Of a stretch of 64,000 nt of DNA, positions 9,262-19,871 are shown piece by piece. The DNA comes from Mycobacterium sp. WUMAC-067. Its GTDB lineage: Bacteria; Actinomycetota; Actinomycetes; Mycobacteriales; Mycobacteriaceae. How positions within the stretch are numbered: the first letter of the stretch is position 1; each line of letters begins with the position of its first letter. The stretch is from positions 124,001 through 188,000 of the forward strand of contig NZ_JAEKMI010000006.1 in the NCBI RefSeq assembly GCF_020217485.1, read 5' to 3'. Made by a program: the position numbers and the translations under genes. The notes under the pieces were generated by a model. It searched no databases. It saw only the letters and a list, made by a program, of their open reading frames with translations, and was not told the origin of the DNA.

Positions 9262-9723
9262 CTATTGGTGGCCAGTGCCGTCCGCGTCGGTCACGTAGTC
9301 CAGGTAGACGCTGGTGCCGTTGGGGCGGGCGTGGATGGTGCAGTGATCGGCGAGGTTGTGCATCAGCGTGATGCCGCGCGAGGCCCGCGGATCGTTGGTG
9401 TGCCTCGACGAGGGCTTGCGCCAACGCCCGCGATCACTGACGCACACCCGGATTGACTCGGTGCCCGGGTCGTAGCTGGCCTGCAGTTTCATTCCGCCGG
9501 CCTCGCGGCAGGAGCGGTAGGCGTGTTCGACGCAGTTGGCCAGGGCTTCGTTCACGCCCAGAACCACGTCCTCGCGAATGTCCTCCGGCGCGCGCACCTC
9601 GTGCCGCAACCACCGTTGCAGGGCACGGCGCCACTCCGCCGCCGTATCGGGGCGGGCTTCGCCGGCGAGTGTCAGGCGCGCCGGCGCGGCTGTCTCCGGC
9701 AGTAGTGGGCTCATGAATGCCAC
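9262..9723 (-). CDS. ATP-binding protein, HATPase_c anti-sigma/serine kinase type
   Basis: A 153-residue single-domain GHKL ATPase of the RsbW/SpoIIAB class. The N-box is ...VLGVNEALANCVEHAY (about 52-70), with VSDRGRW as the G1 box and SRGITLMHNLAD as the G2 box. Such proteins bind and phosphorylate anti-anti-sigma factors or hold sigma factors. No sigma factor or STAS partner gene is adjacent, so it is an orphan. The start is GTG at 9723, with an in-frame ATG at 9714 as alternative. It is tail-to-tail with the P450 gene. Confidence 0.85.
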   Translation of the reverse strand: MAFMSPLLPETAAPARLTLAGEARPDTAAEWRRALQRWLRHEVRAPEDIREDVVLGVNEALANCVEHAYRSCREAGGMKLQASYDPGTESIRVCVSDRGRWRKPSSRHTNDPRASRGITLMHNLADHCTIHARPNGTSVYLDYVTDADGTGHQ

Positions 9724-9822
9724 ATACCCAGTTGCGGTCGCGGCGATAACCTCCGCCCGGTATCGCTTCGGCCACAGGCAGGTTTCCGTTCACGATCACC
9801 AGGTCACGGTGTCGCGAATCGA

Positions 9823-10793
9823 TCAGCCGTCCCGGCGGGGCGTCAGCACGGGCGTCACGAGTTCGCCGGTGTGGAGGTAGCTGTCGAGGTTGCGGAGCGC
9901 CAGTAGCGCCATCGCCCGGCGGGTCCGGTCGGTCGCGCTGCCGATGTGCGGGAGAAGCACCACGTTGTCCAGGTCACACAATTCGGCGGGCACATGCGGT
10001 TCGTCCGCGAAGACGTCCAGGCCGGCACCCGCCAGCCCCCCGCCGACGAGCAACTCCACCAGCGCGTCCTGATCGACGACGCTGCCCCGGGCGATGTTGA
10101 TCAGATACCCCTCGGGACCCAAGGCCTGCAGCACGGCGCGGTCGACCAACTTGTGGGTCCCTTGATCGCCCGTGGTGGCGACGACGAGCACATCGACCGA
10201 CTCGGCGAGTTGCACGGGCGACGGGGCGTAGCGGTACGGCGAGCCTTCGATGCGGCGACGGTTGTGATACGCGATGGCGCAATCGAATCCGCGCAGCCGG
10301 GTGGCGATCGCCGAACCGATGCGGCCCAGGCCCAGGATGCCCACCCGCAGGCCGCTGACGTCCCGGGCGTACGGAAACCGGCCCTCGCGCGCCCACCGGC
10401 CCGCCCGCACGTAGCGATCGGCGGCGCCGAACGGCGCAGCGTCATCAAGATCAGGCCCAGCGCGGTGTCGGCGACCGTGTCCGACAGCACATCCGGGGTG
10501 TTGCTCACGCCGATACCGCGGCGCTTCGCCGCCTCCAGGTCGATCAGATCCACCCCGGCCCCGTTGTTGACGATGACCTCCAGGTTGGGCAGCGCCGCGA
10601 TGGTATCGGCATCGACACCCGGCGGCCCCCACGTCAGCAGCACGCGCACGTCGGCGGCATGCTGGTTCAGGAATCGGGCCCGAGCCGGGCCGTCGGGAAG
10701 CTTCGCGATGTCGTAGCGCTCGCCCAGCTTTTCGGCGAGCGCCGGCTCCAGCTCGCCGACCCGCAGCACCCCACTCAGCTTCTCGGCCGTCAC
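9823..10793 (-). pseudogene. D-isomer 2-hydroxyacid dehydrogenase, single frameshift
   Basis: Two reading frames together encode one complete enzyme of the glyoxylate/hydroxypyruvate reductase type. The first (GTG 10793 to about 10432) gives the N-terminal substrate domain up to LILMTLRR. The second frame continues with FGAADRYVRAGRW, then the NAD-binding GILGLGRIG and the catalytic residues in NIARGSVVDQ (Arg), DEPHVP (Glu) and LLPHIGSAT (His). The switch lies at about 10431-10432 and is explained by loss of one base in the run CGCCG-TTC. It is either a recent pseudogene or a sequencing error, because both halves look otherwise intact. Confidence 0.8.
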
Positions 10794-10878
10794 GCCCCCA
10801 TCATGCTGGAAGCCCGAATTGTGATCGGTCGACGGGCCGCGCGGGAAGCAAACGCGGCGGAAGACGGTTGAACCGCGA

Positions 10879-11736
10879 ATGCGCGTCGGCGTCGTCTACC
10901 CCCAAACCGAGCTTGGACCGGAACCCGCGGTCCTGCGCACGTACGCCCAGCGCGTCGAGGAGCTCGGGTTCGCCCACATCCTCGCCTATGACCACGTCGT
11001 CGGTGCAGATCCGAAGGTGCATCAAGACTTTCAGGGCCCCTACGACATCGACACGACGTTTCACGAGCCGTTCGTCATGTTGGGCTACCTCGCGGCGGTC
11101 ACCACCCTGGAACTCGTCACCGGCGTCATCATTTTGCCGCAGCGGCAGACCGTCCTGGTGGCCAAGCAGGCCGCGGAGGTCGACCTGCTCAGCGGCGGGC
11201 GCTTCCGGTTTGGCGTCGGACTGGGCTGGAACGCCGTGGAGTACGAAGCGCTCGGGGAGAGGTTCACCAACCGGGGAAAGCGGTCCGAGGAACAGGTCGA
11301 GCTCATGCGCAAGCTGTGGACGCAGCGATCGGTCAGCTTCGACGGCAAGTACCACACCGTGACCGGCGCGGGCCTGGCCCCGTTGCCCACCCAGCGTCCC
11401 ATCCCTTTGTGGTTCGGGGCGGCCTCCGATCGGGCCTACGAACGCGCCGGTCGCCTCGGCGACGGCTGGTTTCCGATGACGGCGCCCGGCCCCGGCCTGG
11501 ACCACGCGCTCGCGCAGGTGATCCGCGCGGCCGAAGCGGCGGGCCGGGACCCGCGGACCATCGGCATGGAAGGCCGTGTCAGCTGGATCGACGACCAGGA
11601 CCAGCTCGCCGCCGACATCGCCGCATGGAAAGCCGCCGGGGCCAGCCACCTGTCGGTGAACACCATGAACGCCGGCTTCGCGCATGTCGACGACCACCTT
11701 GCCGCCTTGGAACGGGTGGCCACCGACCTGGCGTAG
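10879..11736 (+). CDS. LLM class F420-dependent oxidoreductase
   Basis: A 285-residue TIM-barrel protein of the luciferase-like monooxygenase superfamily. The N-terminus is MRVGVVYPQTELGPEP, and the central block is DLLSGGRFRFGVGLGWNAVEYEALG, typical of the mycobacterial F420-dependent TIGR03619 group. These enzymes use reduced or oxidised F420 or FMN on varied substrates; no specific reaction can be assigned. The ATG follows a divergent intergenic region shared with the broken dehydrogenase. It converges with the SulP gene, 8 bases apart. Confidence 0.9.
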   Translation: MRVGVVYPQTELGPEPAVLRTYAQRVEELGFAHILAYDHVVGADPKVHQDFQGPYDIDTTFHEPFVMLGYLAAVTTLELVTGVIILPQRQTVLVAKQAAEVDLLSGGRFRFGVGLGWNAVEYEALGERFTNRGKRSEEQVELMRKLWTQRSVSFDGKYHTVTGAGLAPLPTQRPIPLWFGAASDRAYERAGRLGDGWFPMTAPGPGLDHALAQVIRAAEAAGRDPRTIGMEGRVSWIDDQDQLAADIAAWKAAGASHLSVNTMNAGFAHVDDHLAALERVATDLA

Positions 11737-11744
11737 CGGCCGTG

Positions 11745-13325
11745 TCAGGCGCGTCCGTCCGCGGAGAGCTGAGCGACCAGGCTCAGGTGCACATTGCGGC
11801 GGTGCGGTTTTGACGGCTTGCTGTCGTACCCAACGGATTCCGGCTCGATCGTTTCACGGAGATGGACCTCTCCGCCGGTGGCGGTATGCCGTCGTTGCCA
11901 GTCGGTGATCGCCTGATGCGCCGCGTGGTCGAGATAGCTGGTGCGCAGGTGCAGCGTCACCGACGTGCGTTCCGGGATGGACGCCAATACACCGGTCAGC
12001 CTCGGCAGCGACAGGAAAGTGCACGCCCCCTCGACGACGACGTGCCAGCCATCGTCCACGGGCTTGGCCTCGATCCTCGCGCGGACCACCCGCCATCCGG
12101 TCACGACGACGGCCAACGCGAGTCCGATCATGACGCCGTGCAGCAGATTGAGGAACACGACGCTGGTGATGGTCACCAGGTAGACGGCGAGATCGCCATT
12201 GCGCAAGGCGGTTTCGATGTGCGCCGGTTTCAACAGCTCGATCCCGATGACGATGAGGAGGCCGGCGAGCGCAGCGGTCGGGATCTTTTCGACCAGCCCG
12301 GCGAAGGGCACGGCGAAAAGCAGGATCCAAAACCCGTGCATGATCGTCGACGCGCGCGTTCTCGCGCCCGCGTTCACGTTGGCCGCGCTGCGCACGATGA
12401 CACCGGCGATGGGCAGCCCACCGATCGCGCCCGAGGCGATGTTCGCGGCGCCTTGCCCGATCAGTTCGCGGTTGAAGTCGGTTCGCGGTCCGTTGTGCAT
12501 GCGATCGATCGATACCGCGGTCAGCAGGCTCTGGACGCTGGTGATCATGGTGACGGTGATGATGGCGATCACGACGGCTCCCCAATTCCCGTGCGGCAGC
12601 GACGGTAATTGCAACGCGTCGAGCACCGAGCCGTTCAGGACGATCCGGGATACGTGGAACGGGAACACCACCGAGATCGCGGTGACGACCACGATGGCGA
12701 CCAGTGGCCCGGGAATGCTGGCCAGCCGCGCCGGGGCCCAGCGCCAGGCAACGAGGATGGCGATCACCAATAGCCCCAGCACCAGTCCCGGCCGGTGGGC
12801 GCCGAGAATCTGCGCAGGCAGCCCCGTGACATTGCTCCATGCCGAGCTTTCCGAGGCGCCGCCCAGCAATACGTGCACTTGCTGCAGGGCAATCGTGATC
12901 CCGATGCCGGCCAGCATGGCGTGCACCACGACGGGCGAGATCGCCAGCGCGGCGCGCGCAATACGGCTGAGCCCCAACACAACTTGCAAGGTCCCCGCGA
13001 TGACCGTGATGAAACATGTTATGGCCCAGCCAAACTGGTGGATAACATCGGCGACGATGACGGTCAGCCCGGCGGCCGGCCCACTGACCTGTAGGGGCGA
13101 CCCACCGATCCACCCGGCGACGATTCCTCCGACGATCGCCGCGATCAAACCGGCGAGAACCGGCGCATCTGAAGCAATCGCGATTCCGAGCGACAACGGG
13201 AGCGCCACCAGGAAGACCACCAATGACGCGGGCAGGTCGTATTGGGCCGTCTCGCGGAGCCGGTCAATGCGGGACGTTGCGCCCTGCTCCACGCCTTGTC
13301 GACCTGGCGATTCAGCGTGTTGCAA
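11745..13325 (-). CDS. SulP family inorganic anion transporter with STAS-like tail
   Basis: A protein of about 526 residues with ten to twelve hydrophobic segments. It contains the SulP core (PLQVSGPAAGLTVIVADVI, NRELIGQGAANIASGAIGGLP) and a C-terminal STAS-like domain from about residue 410. SulP proteins carry sulfate, bicarbonate or other anions. Unlike several mycobacterial SulP proteins it has no fused carbonic anhydrase. TTG at 13325 is preferred because AGGAGA lies 6 bases before it; a longer frame would begin at a TTG at 13394 without such a site. The 246 bases upstream hold no convincing gene. Confidence 0.9.
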   Translation of the reverse strand: MQHAESPGRQGVEQGATSRIDRLRETAQYDLPASLVVFLVALPLSLGIAIASDAPVLAGLIAAIVGGIVAGWIGGSPLQVSGPAAGLTVIVADVIHQFGWAITCFITVIAGTLQVVLGLSRIARAALAISPVVVHAMLAGIGITIALQQVHVLLGGASESSAWSNVTGLPAQILGAHRPGLVLGLLVIAILVAWRWAPARLASIPGPLVAIVVVTAISVVFPFHVSRIVLNGSVLDALQLPSLPHGNWGAVVIAIITVTMITSVQSLLTAVSIDRMHNGPRTDFNRELIGQGAANIASGAIGGLPIAGVIVRSAANVNAGARTRASTIMHGFWILLFAVPFAGLVEKIPTAALAGLLIVIGIELLKPAHIETALRNGDLAVYLVTITSVVFLNLLHGVMIGLALAVVVTGWRVVRARIEAKPVDDGWHVVVEGACTFLSLPRLTGVLASIPERTSVTLHLRTSYLDHAAHQAITDWQRRHTATGGEVHLRETIEPESVGYDSKPSKPHRRNVHLSLVAQLSADGRA

Positions 13326-13571
13326 GGGCTTTCTCCTGAATTCGTCAATGGCGGTGGACTTTTGGATATCCAACCGACAACGGCAAGCCGACAAATGCGT
13401 AAAGCCGCGCGGCCCAGGCGATTACAAATGCGATGAACATCGTTGTTCAGCTGGGCATGCCTGGCCTCTTGGTACGAAAGTAGGCGGGCAGGCAACGGCG
13501 GTCAACCGGACGGGCGGGGCGCATATCGAATGCAAATGTTTGCGCGTGCCCGTCAACGCGCCGGAGAACTC

Positions 13572-13994
13572 TTATTCCAGGACGAAGACAGGGATTTGTC
13601 GCGCCGTCTTGGTTTGGTATTCCGCGTAGGGAGGAAAGGCTTCGACGGCCCGCTGCCACCACTCGTCGCGCTCGGGTCCCTCGAGTTCGCGAGCCCTCAG
13701 GGTGGCGATCTTGTCGCCGTCTTGCAGCGTCACGGTCGGGTTCGCCCTGATGTTCGCGTACCACGCGGGATGCTCGGGGGCGCCGCCGTGGGACGCGACG
13801 ATGGCATAGCGGCCGCCGTTCTCGACCCGCATCAGCGGCACGTAGCGCGGCTTGCCGGACTTCGCCCCCGTGATGGTCAGCAGAACGATGGGCCGGTCTA
13901 AGACCTCGACCCCGTCGGTGGTGCCGCGACTCAAGATTTGTTCGGTCTGCTCGCGGACCCAGCCCCTGGGACTCAGCTCGATGTGGTCGCCCAT
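13572..13994 (-). CDS. Nitroreductase family deazaflavin-dependent oxidoreductase (DDN type)
   Basis: A 140-residue split-barrel protein with the family hallmarks: LLTITGAKSGKPRYVPLM, YAIVASHGGAPEHPAWYANI and NPTVTLQDG. Members bind F420H2 and reduce quinones or nitro compounds; M. tuberculosis Ddn activates pretomanid. The ATG at 13994 is preferred to a GTG 18 bases upstream because the protein then starts MGDHIELSPRGWV, as in relatives. It diverges from the methyltransferase gene at 14100. Confidence 0.92.
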   Translation of the reverse strand: MGDHIELSPRGWVREQTEQILSRGTTDGVEVLDRPIVLLTITGAKSGKPRYVPLMRVENGGRYAIVASHGGAPEHPAWYANIRANPTVTLQDGDKIATLRARELEGPERDEWWQRAVEAFPPYAEYQTKTARQIPVFVLE

Positions 13995-14039
13995 GACAAC
14001 AGTGAACACCACCGCGGGCTTCGGCGGAGACGGGTACAG

Positions 14040-14067
14040 TTGACTCGTCAGTTAAATAAGCTAACTA
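14040..14067 (+). promoter_or_regulatory. Promoter and inverted repeat before the first methyltransferase
   Basis: TTGACT (14040-14045) and TAACTA (14062-14067) are spaced 16 bases apart and resemble -35 and -10 boxes. AGTTA (14050-14054) and TAACT (14062-14066) form an inverted repeat overlapping the -10 box, a possible repressor site. Confidence 0.45.
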
Positions 14068-14099
14068 ATCACGCGCACAGTCGCCGAGAGGAGTTTGGC

Positions 14100-15784
<1,685 letters not shown>

Positions 15785-15805
15785 CGGCGCGCCGGCGAGC
15801 GCGAC

Positions 15806-17413
15806 CTACTGGCCGTCCCAGCTCTCCGGCAGGATCGGCAGACGGGGGCCGTCGCCGGACTCGTTGCCGGCCAACGTGAGCAGACCCGCCGCCCGCACGT
15901 CGGGCTTGGGCAGCGTCCCGGTGAAACCCTCGATCGCGCCACGGGAGTCCGACGCCAGGGCCCGGTCGGGCAGGCACGGGCTGACCGCGCCGGAGTCGTC
16001 GTCGGCCTCGAGGAATTCGTACCGGTATCCGTGGTCGATGACCGAACGCGGGCGGCGCCGCGCCCGCGTCTGCTCGCGTTCCGGTGCGGTCGCGCGCGCC
16101 GCCGCCGCGGCGGCCTGCGCGGCCGGCAGTTCGGTTCTGGTGCGGGTCTGCGCCGTCGAACCCATGCCGAGACCGAGGCCGCCCACCATGTAGCCGAAGC
16201 CCTCGGCGCCGGTCACCGGAGCGGGCGGCGTGGGGGGCGCGGCCGGAGGCGCAGCGGTGGAGACCGCGGTCGTCGGGGTCGAGGCCGCCGATGTGGCCGG
16301 CGCCACCGGGCCGGCCGGGGCCTGCGGGGCCATCGTCGGCGCAACCGACACCAGCGGTGGCTGCACCCCCACCACGGCGGGCTGCGGGGCGGCGACGACG
16401 GGGGCCGGGGTCGGCGCGGCTATCCCGGCCAGGCCCGCCAGACCCGCCAGTCCGGCGAGGCCTCCCAGACTGGTGATGGACAGGCTCAAGGCGACCTGCA
16501 ACAGCAAGGGCAGCTCCTGGAGAATGAACCGCAGCGTCCTGATCGTCCAGTTGATGATCCGGAAGGTCTGCCACGCAATGAAATAATTCATCAGCGCCGG
16601 GAACGTGGACGGGTTGAGCAGACCCGACGCGTTCTGCTGAAGCCACGCCAGCGCCTGGGCGTTGCCGTTGAAGAAGTTGCCCAGGTTCTGCAGATACTCC
16701 GACGGGCTCCAGTTCGGCTGGCCCTGACCGGGGATCTTTTCGCCGTCGGGCCCGAAGAGCATTTCCCAGATCTCTTCGGGGGTGGGTAACTGGAAAGACC
16801 CCGTGCCGCTACCGCCCCCTCCGCCGGTGCCGCCACCGGCCCCGGTTCCGGTCCCGGTCCCACTACCGGTTCCGGTCCCGGTGCCGGATCCATGCCCGCC
16901 CGACCCGGCGCCGCTGGTCAATTGCACGGCTTCGGTCGTGACCTGGTAGGTGCTCATCGTGGTGGCCGCCTGGGTCCACATCCGCGCGTAGTCGGCCTCG
17001 TTCAGCGCAATCGGAATCGTATTGACGCCAAAGAAATTCGTTGCCAGCAAGGCCGCGTGCATGGCATGGTTCGCGGCCAACTCCGGCAGCGTCGGCATCG
17101 CGGCCAGGGCGGCCGTGTACGCGGTGGCCACCCCCTGATGTTGGGCGGCCGCCTCGGCGCTCAGCGTCCCGGCCAGCTCCAGCCAGGCCAGATACGGCAT
17201 GTGCGCGGCGACGTACGTTTCCGCGGTCGGGCCGTCCCACACCCCGGCCGATCCGGTCAGCACTGTCGTCAATTCCGTTGCTGCAGAATGGTATTGGGTG
17301 CTCAGTGCTGACCACGTTCCCGCCGCGGCGAGTAGCGGGCCCGGTCCGGGGCCACTGCTCAGCAGCGTCGAATGCACCTCTGGCGGCAGCGCCATCCACA
17401 CCGGAGCGGTCAC
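15806..17413 (-). CDS. PPE: PPE family protein, PPE-PPW subfamily
   Basis: A 535-residue PPE protein. The N-terminal PPE domain (1-180) has MALPPEVHS, the WDG turn near residue 59 and [21 protein letters not shown] glycine/threonine-rich linker (about 173-205) contains a short in-frame DNA repeat. The C-terminus carries GFTGT and PILPESW, the two marks of the PPW subfamily. It is secreted or surface-exposed through a type VII (ESX) system as a heterodimer with its PE partner, which is encoded just upstream with a 2-base gap (TGA-CG-GTG). No ESX genes are in the window. Confidence 0.95.
   Translation of the reverse strand: MTAPVWMALPPEVHSTLLSSGPGPGPLLAAAGTWSALSTQYHSAATELTTVLTGSAGVWDGPTAETYVAAHMPYLAWLELAGTLSAEAAAQHQGVATAYTAALAAMPTLPELAANHAMHAALLATNFFGVNTIPIALNEADYARMWTQAATTMSTYQVTTEAVQLTSGAGSGGHGSGTGTGTGSGTGTGTGAGGGTGGGGGSGTGSFQLPTPEEIWEMLFGPDGEKIPGQGQPNWSPSEYLQNLGNFFNGNAQALAWLQQNASGLLNPSTFPALMNYFIAWQTFRIINWTIRTLRFILQELPLLLQVALSLSITSLGGLAGLAGLAGLAGIAAPTPAPVVAAPQPAVVGVQPPLVSVAPTMAPQAPAGPVAPATSAASTPTTAVSTAAPPAAPPTPPAPVTGAEGFGYMVGGLGLGMGSTAQTRTRTELPAAQAAAAAARATAPEREQTRARRRPRSVIDHGYRYEFLEADDDSGAVSPCLPDRALASDSRGAIEGFTGTLPKPDVRAAGLLTLAGNESGDGPRLPILPESWDGQ
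16842..16889 (-). repeat. 24-bp imperfect tandem repeat in the PPE linker
   Basis: CCGGTTCCGGTCCCGGT occurs twice, 24 bases apart and in frame, encoding alternating Gly-Thr/Gly-Ser residues. Such stretches vary by slippage between strains. Confidence 0.6.
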
Positions 17414-17415
17414 CG

Positions 17416-17724
17416 TCAGCCGCCCGCCACCAGATACGTCGTCGCGTCCGCCGCGTCCTCGGCGGCGTAACCGACGCCGGCCAGGCTCACCCCCAGCCCG
17501 GCCCGGCCCAACACCTCGATACCCTTGGCCGCCGCGGCCGTATGCTGGCCGCCCCTACCACTGAAAACGGCGGCGGCTCCGAGCGATACCGGATCGGCCG
17601 CCGGTGGGACCACCGCCGAGACCACCGGGGCGGCGGCGGCATGTGCGGCGGCGAGCTGCGCGGTGATCGCCTCCACCGCCGCGCTGGTCGCGGCCAGGCC
17701 CTCGGGAAGAACTCGTAGCGTCAT
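17416..17724 (-). CDS. PE: PE family protein
   Basis: A 102-residue PE protein, only slightly longer than the PE domain itself. PE is at residues 7-8 (VLPEG), followed by the two-helix hairpin and the YxxxD/E type VII secretion signal as YAAED near residue 88. GAGGAG 9 bases before the ATG supports the start. It forms a pair with the PPE gene. Its start codon overlaps the stop of the upstream membrane protein gene (ATGA), so the three genes are coupled. Confidence 0.93.
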   Translation of the reverse strand: MTLRVLPEGLAATSAAVEAITAQLAAAHAAAAPVVSAVVPPAADPVSLGAAAVFSGRGGQHTAAAAKGIEVLGRAGLGVSLAGVGYAAEDAADATTYLVAGG

Positions 17725-18344
17725 CGCGGCCACTCCTCGATTCGTCTTTTGCCCCACAATGTTCCGGTCACGTTCGGCGGGGGCAGGGACCCCACACAAC
17801 GCGCGACCGCCCAGCCGAGCAGCCCGGCCAAGAAGCCGAAAACCACATGCCAGCCAGACTTTTCGAGCAGCCCGGTCGACGCCCAGGTCGACAAATGACC
17901 ACCGGCGTGCAGTCCGAACACCGAACTGGCCAGTGCGACAAGATGAACCGGTGCGGCAGCGACCGACAACAGCCATCGCCGCGCCCGCACCGCCGGCAGC
18001 GAGGCGACGGCGTACAGCAACGCCGCCGCGGCCACATAGCGACTACTCCACAGCGGATCGGCCCACCCGTGCATCGGTAACGTCGCCACCGTGGAGGCCG
18101 CCCCGACCGCGAGCACCGTCTCGCGCCGGGCGGTTACCAGCGCCACCGCCACCAACAGCGTCAGCCAAACCAATCCGCGGTGCCCGGGCAGGCCCAGCGG
18201 GATCCGGAGATCGGTCGAGGCGACGATCGTGGCCACCGCAAACAGGGGGAACGCCGCCTCGCGGACGGGCACGAAACCGGCCGCCGGACGTGCATCACGG
18301 TCATCCGGGAAGCATAAATTGCCGGCAGCCACCCACGCCCTCAT
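17721..18344 (-). CDS. Integral membrane protein coupled to PE/PPE
   Basis: About 207 residues with five or six hydrophobic segments (for example LFAVATIVASTDL, GLVWLTLLVAVALVTA, SVAAAPVHLVALASSVFG, HVVFGFLAGLLGWAVA). I do not recognise a named family. Its stop overlaps the PE start by four bases, so it is the first gene of a membrane protein-PE-PPE operon. The ATG at 18344 is chosen; the frame is open further upstream but would run into the divergent lipoprotein gene. A role in PE/PPE placement or in a shared envelope process is inference from coupling only. Confidence 0.75.
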   Translation of the reverse strand: MRAWVAAGNLCFPDDRDARPAAGFVPVREAAFPLFAVATIVASTDLRIPLGLPGHRGLVWLTLLVAVALVTARRETVLAVGAASTVATLPMHGWADPLWSSRYVAAAALLYAVASLPAVRARRWLLSVAAAPVHLVALASSVFGLHAGGHLSTWASTGLLEKSGWHVVFGFLAGLLGWAVARCVGSLPPPNVTGTLWGKRRIEEWPR

Positions 18345-18375
18345 TTGCGGATGATTCACAGGATAAGATCCGCAA

Positions 18376-18801
18376 ATGCGCAGCCGTACGCGTTTGCTTC
18401 GGGCAGTCGCGGTCCTGGCCCTCGGCGCTGGGGTCGCTGCGTGCGGGCCCTCCGGGGCCGACAATCAGCTCGTCGTCCAGGACAATCACCGCGTGCTCGA
18501 GCGGTTCACCATCGCGCAGCTGCGCCGGCTCCCCCAGGTGGAGATCGCCACGCCGCAATCGCACGGCGCGCAGGCGCAAAAGGGCCCCAGCGTGCGCTCG
18601 GTCCTCAACGCTGCGGGCGCGGCAGGAGCCACGAGGGTGCGGGTGGAAGGGCGCGACCCGGCCCAGACGCTGATCGCCGCCGCGCTCGACGATCAGACCA
18701 TCCTCAGCTTCACCAAACGCGACACGCTCAAGCTGGCGGGCGCAAAACTCGGCCGCGACCAATGGGTCCGCGATGTCACCGCCCTGGTGGTCAACCCGTG
18801 A
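18376..18801 (+). CDS. Putative lipoprotein, small molybdopterin-oxidoreductase-like domain
   Basis: A 141-residue protein with a lipoprotein signal peptide: basic start, LLRAVAVLALGAGVAAC with the lipidated cysteine at 23. The mature part (HRVLERFTIAQLRRLPQVEI, then GPSVRSVLNAAGA) resembles the sulfite-oxidase-like Oxidored_molyb fold found in small periplasmic proteins, but is too short for the full enzyme. It would be anchored outside the membrane. The stop overlaps the next start (GTGA), so it is translationally coupled to the TiaS-like protein. Confidence 0.75.
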   Translation: MRSRTRLLRAVAVLALGAGVAACGPSGADNQLVVQDNHRVLERFTIAQLRRLPQVEIATPQSHGAQAQKGPSVRSVLNAAGAAGATRVRVEGRDPAQTLIAAALDDQTILSFTKRDTLKLAGAKLGRDQWVRDVTALVVNP

Positions 18802-19583
18802 CCACACGCTCGGCACTCGCCGGTGTCGACCTGCTCATCGGCATCGACGACACCGACAACCCCTATACGCCCGGCACCGGCCGGCGCGCCCGCGCGCTGC
18901 TTCACGAGCTGGCCGCGGCGGGCCTCGGCTCGCCCGCCGGCGCCACCCCTCACCAGCTGCTCGTCGACGACCGGATCCCCTATACGTCCCACAATTCGAG
19001 CGCATGCCTGGCCTGGCGCGCCGCCGGCGGCGACCCACACGCGGCGCGCGCCGGCATCATCGAACTCGCCGGGCAGTTCTTGGAACGGGTCTGCCCACCC
19101 GATGCCGACCCCGGCCTCGCCGTCGCCGTCCCAGCGGACCTCGACGACGCCGCGCTGCTCATCGAGTTCGGTCGCCGCGCCAAACGAGAGGTCTTGCATC
19201 CCAGCGAAGCCCGCGAACTCGCCACGACGCTCGGCGTGCACTTATCGGGGCACGGCGGCACCAAGGAGGGCATGACCGGCGCGCTGGCGGCGGTCGGCCT
19301 GCACCTGTCCGGCAACGACGGGCTGTTCATCACCCTGCCCGGCATCCGCAAGCTGCCCCACCATGCCACCCTCGACACGGTTCGCACCCTGACACCGATC
19401 GACCTCGCCCACGATGACCTGCATCGCCGACCCACTCCCGGTGAGGTGATCGAACTGGGCGACTGGGTGCGCCCGGTGCTGCTCGACGGGCTGGCCGTCC
19501 TGCTTCTCGAGCCACCGCGCCGCCAAGGCGGCGGCGGCAGAACGTGGCGAACGGCCCCGCGCGCCGTGGTCAAACGGTATTGA
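18798..19583 (+). CDS. TiaS N-domain-like protein (IGIDDTD family)
   Basis: A 261-residue cytosolic protein. It opens with LLIGIDDTDNPYTPGTG (residues 12-28), the acidic signature of archaeal TiaS (tRNA-Ile2 agmatinylcytidine synthetase), which lies in the TiaS catalytic domain that also phosphorylates the cytidine. A second conserved block is HLSGHGGTKEGMTGALAAVGLHLSGNDG (about 150-177), glycine-rich and resembling the family. The zinc ribbon and OB domains of TiaS are absent. Bacteria use TilS for the same tRNA step, so the role here is probably different and unknown. GTG start, coupled to the upstream lipoprotein. Confidence 0.75.
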   Translation: MTTRSALAGVDLLIGIDDTDNPYTPGTGRRARALLHELAAAGLGSPAGATPHQLLVDDRIPYTSHNSSACLAWRAAGGDPHAARAGIIELAGQFLERVCPPDADPGLAVAVPADLDDAALLIEFGRRAKREVLHPSEARELATTLGVHLSGHGGTKEGMTGALAAVGLHLSGNDGLFITLPGIRKLPHHATLDTVRTLTPIDLAHDDLHRRPTPGEVIELGDWVRPVLLDGLAVLLLEPPRRQGGGGRTWRTAPRAVVKRY

Positions 19584-19651
19584 GTGTTTCGGCGCCTGCG
19601 ATTCGGGAGACCCTCACAAAAGCCATCTGCAGACGTTCAGAGGAGATCCCG

Positions 19652-19819
19652 GTGGATCAGGAAGTCAACAGCGACTCGCCCGCTGCGCCCGAGGACGCCC
19701 GAAAGACAACCGAGGAACAGCGCAAGCTGCAGGATCAGCTCGAGCACCAGAAGGAAGACTTGGACGCGCCGGGTTTGCACCAGTCACGGCACGACACCGC
19801 CGACGAGAGCACGCGCTAG
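19652..19819 (+). CDS. Small hydrophilic conserved protein, 55 residues
   Basis: The highly charged sequence (EDARKTTEEQRKLQDQLEHQK) is predicted to form one helix. GTG start with AGAGGAGA 7 bases upstream. No known domain. The strong ribosome-binding site and absence of stop codons make it a likely real gene; it lies 68 bases after the TiaS-like gene on the same strand. Confidence 0.65.
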   Translation: MDQEVNSDSPAAPEDARKTTEEQRKLQDQLEHQKEDLDAPGLHQSRHDTADESTR

Positions 19820-19871
19820 CCCCAGCTACTTCCGTTGATTCCTAAGGCTTTTCGAGACTCGCTGCCGCCGG

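Noticed and set aside
12199..13629. A 476-codon plus-strand frame opposite the SulP gene
   Set aside because: Shadow frame; the SulP reading has clear family motifs and a ribosome-binding site.
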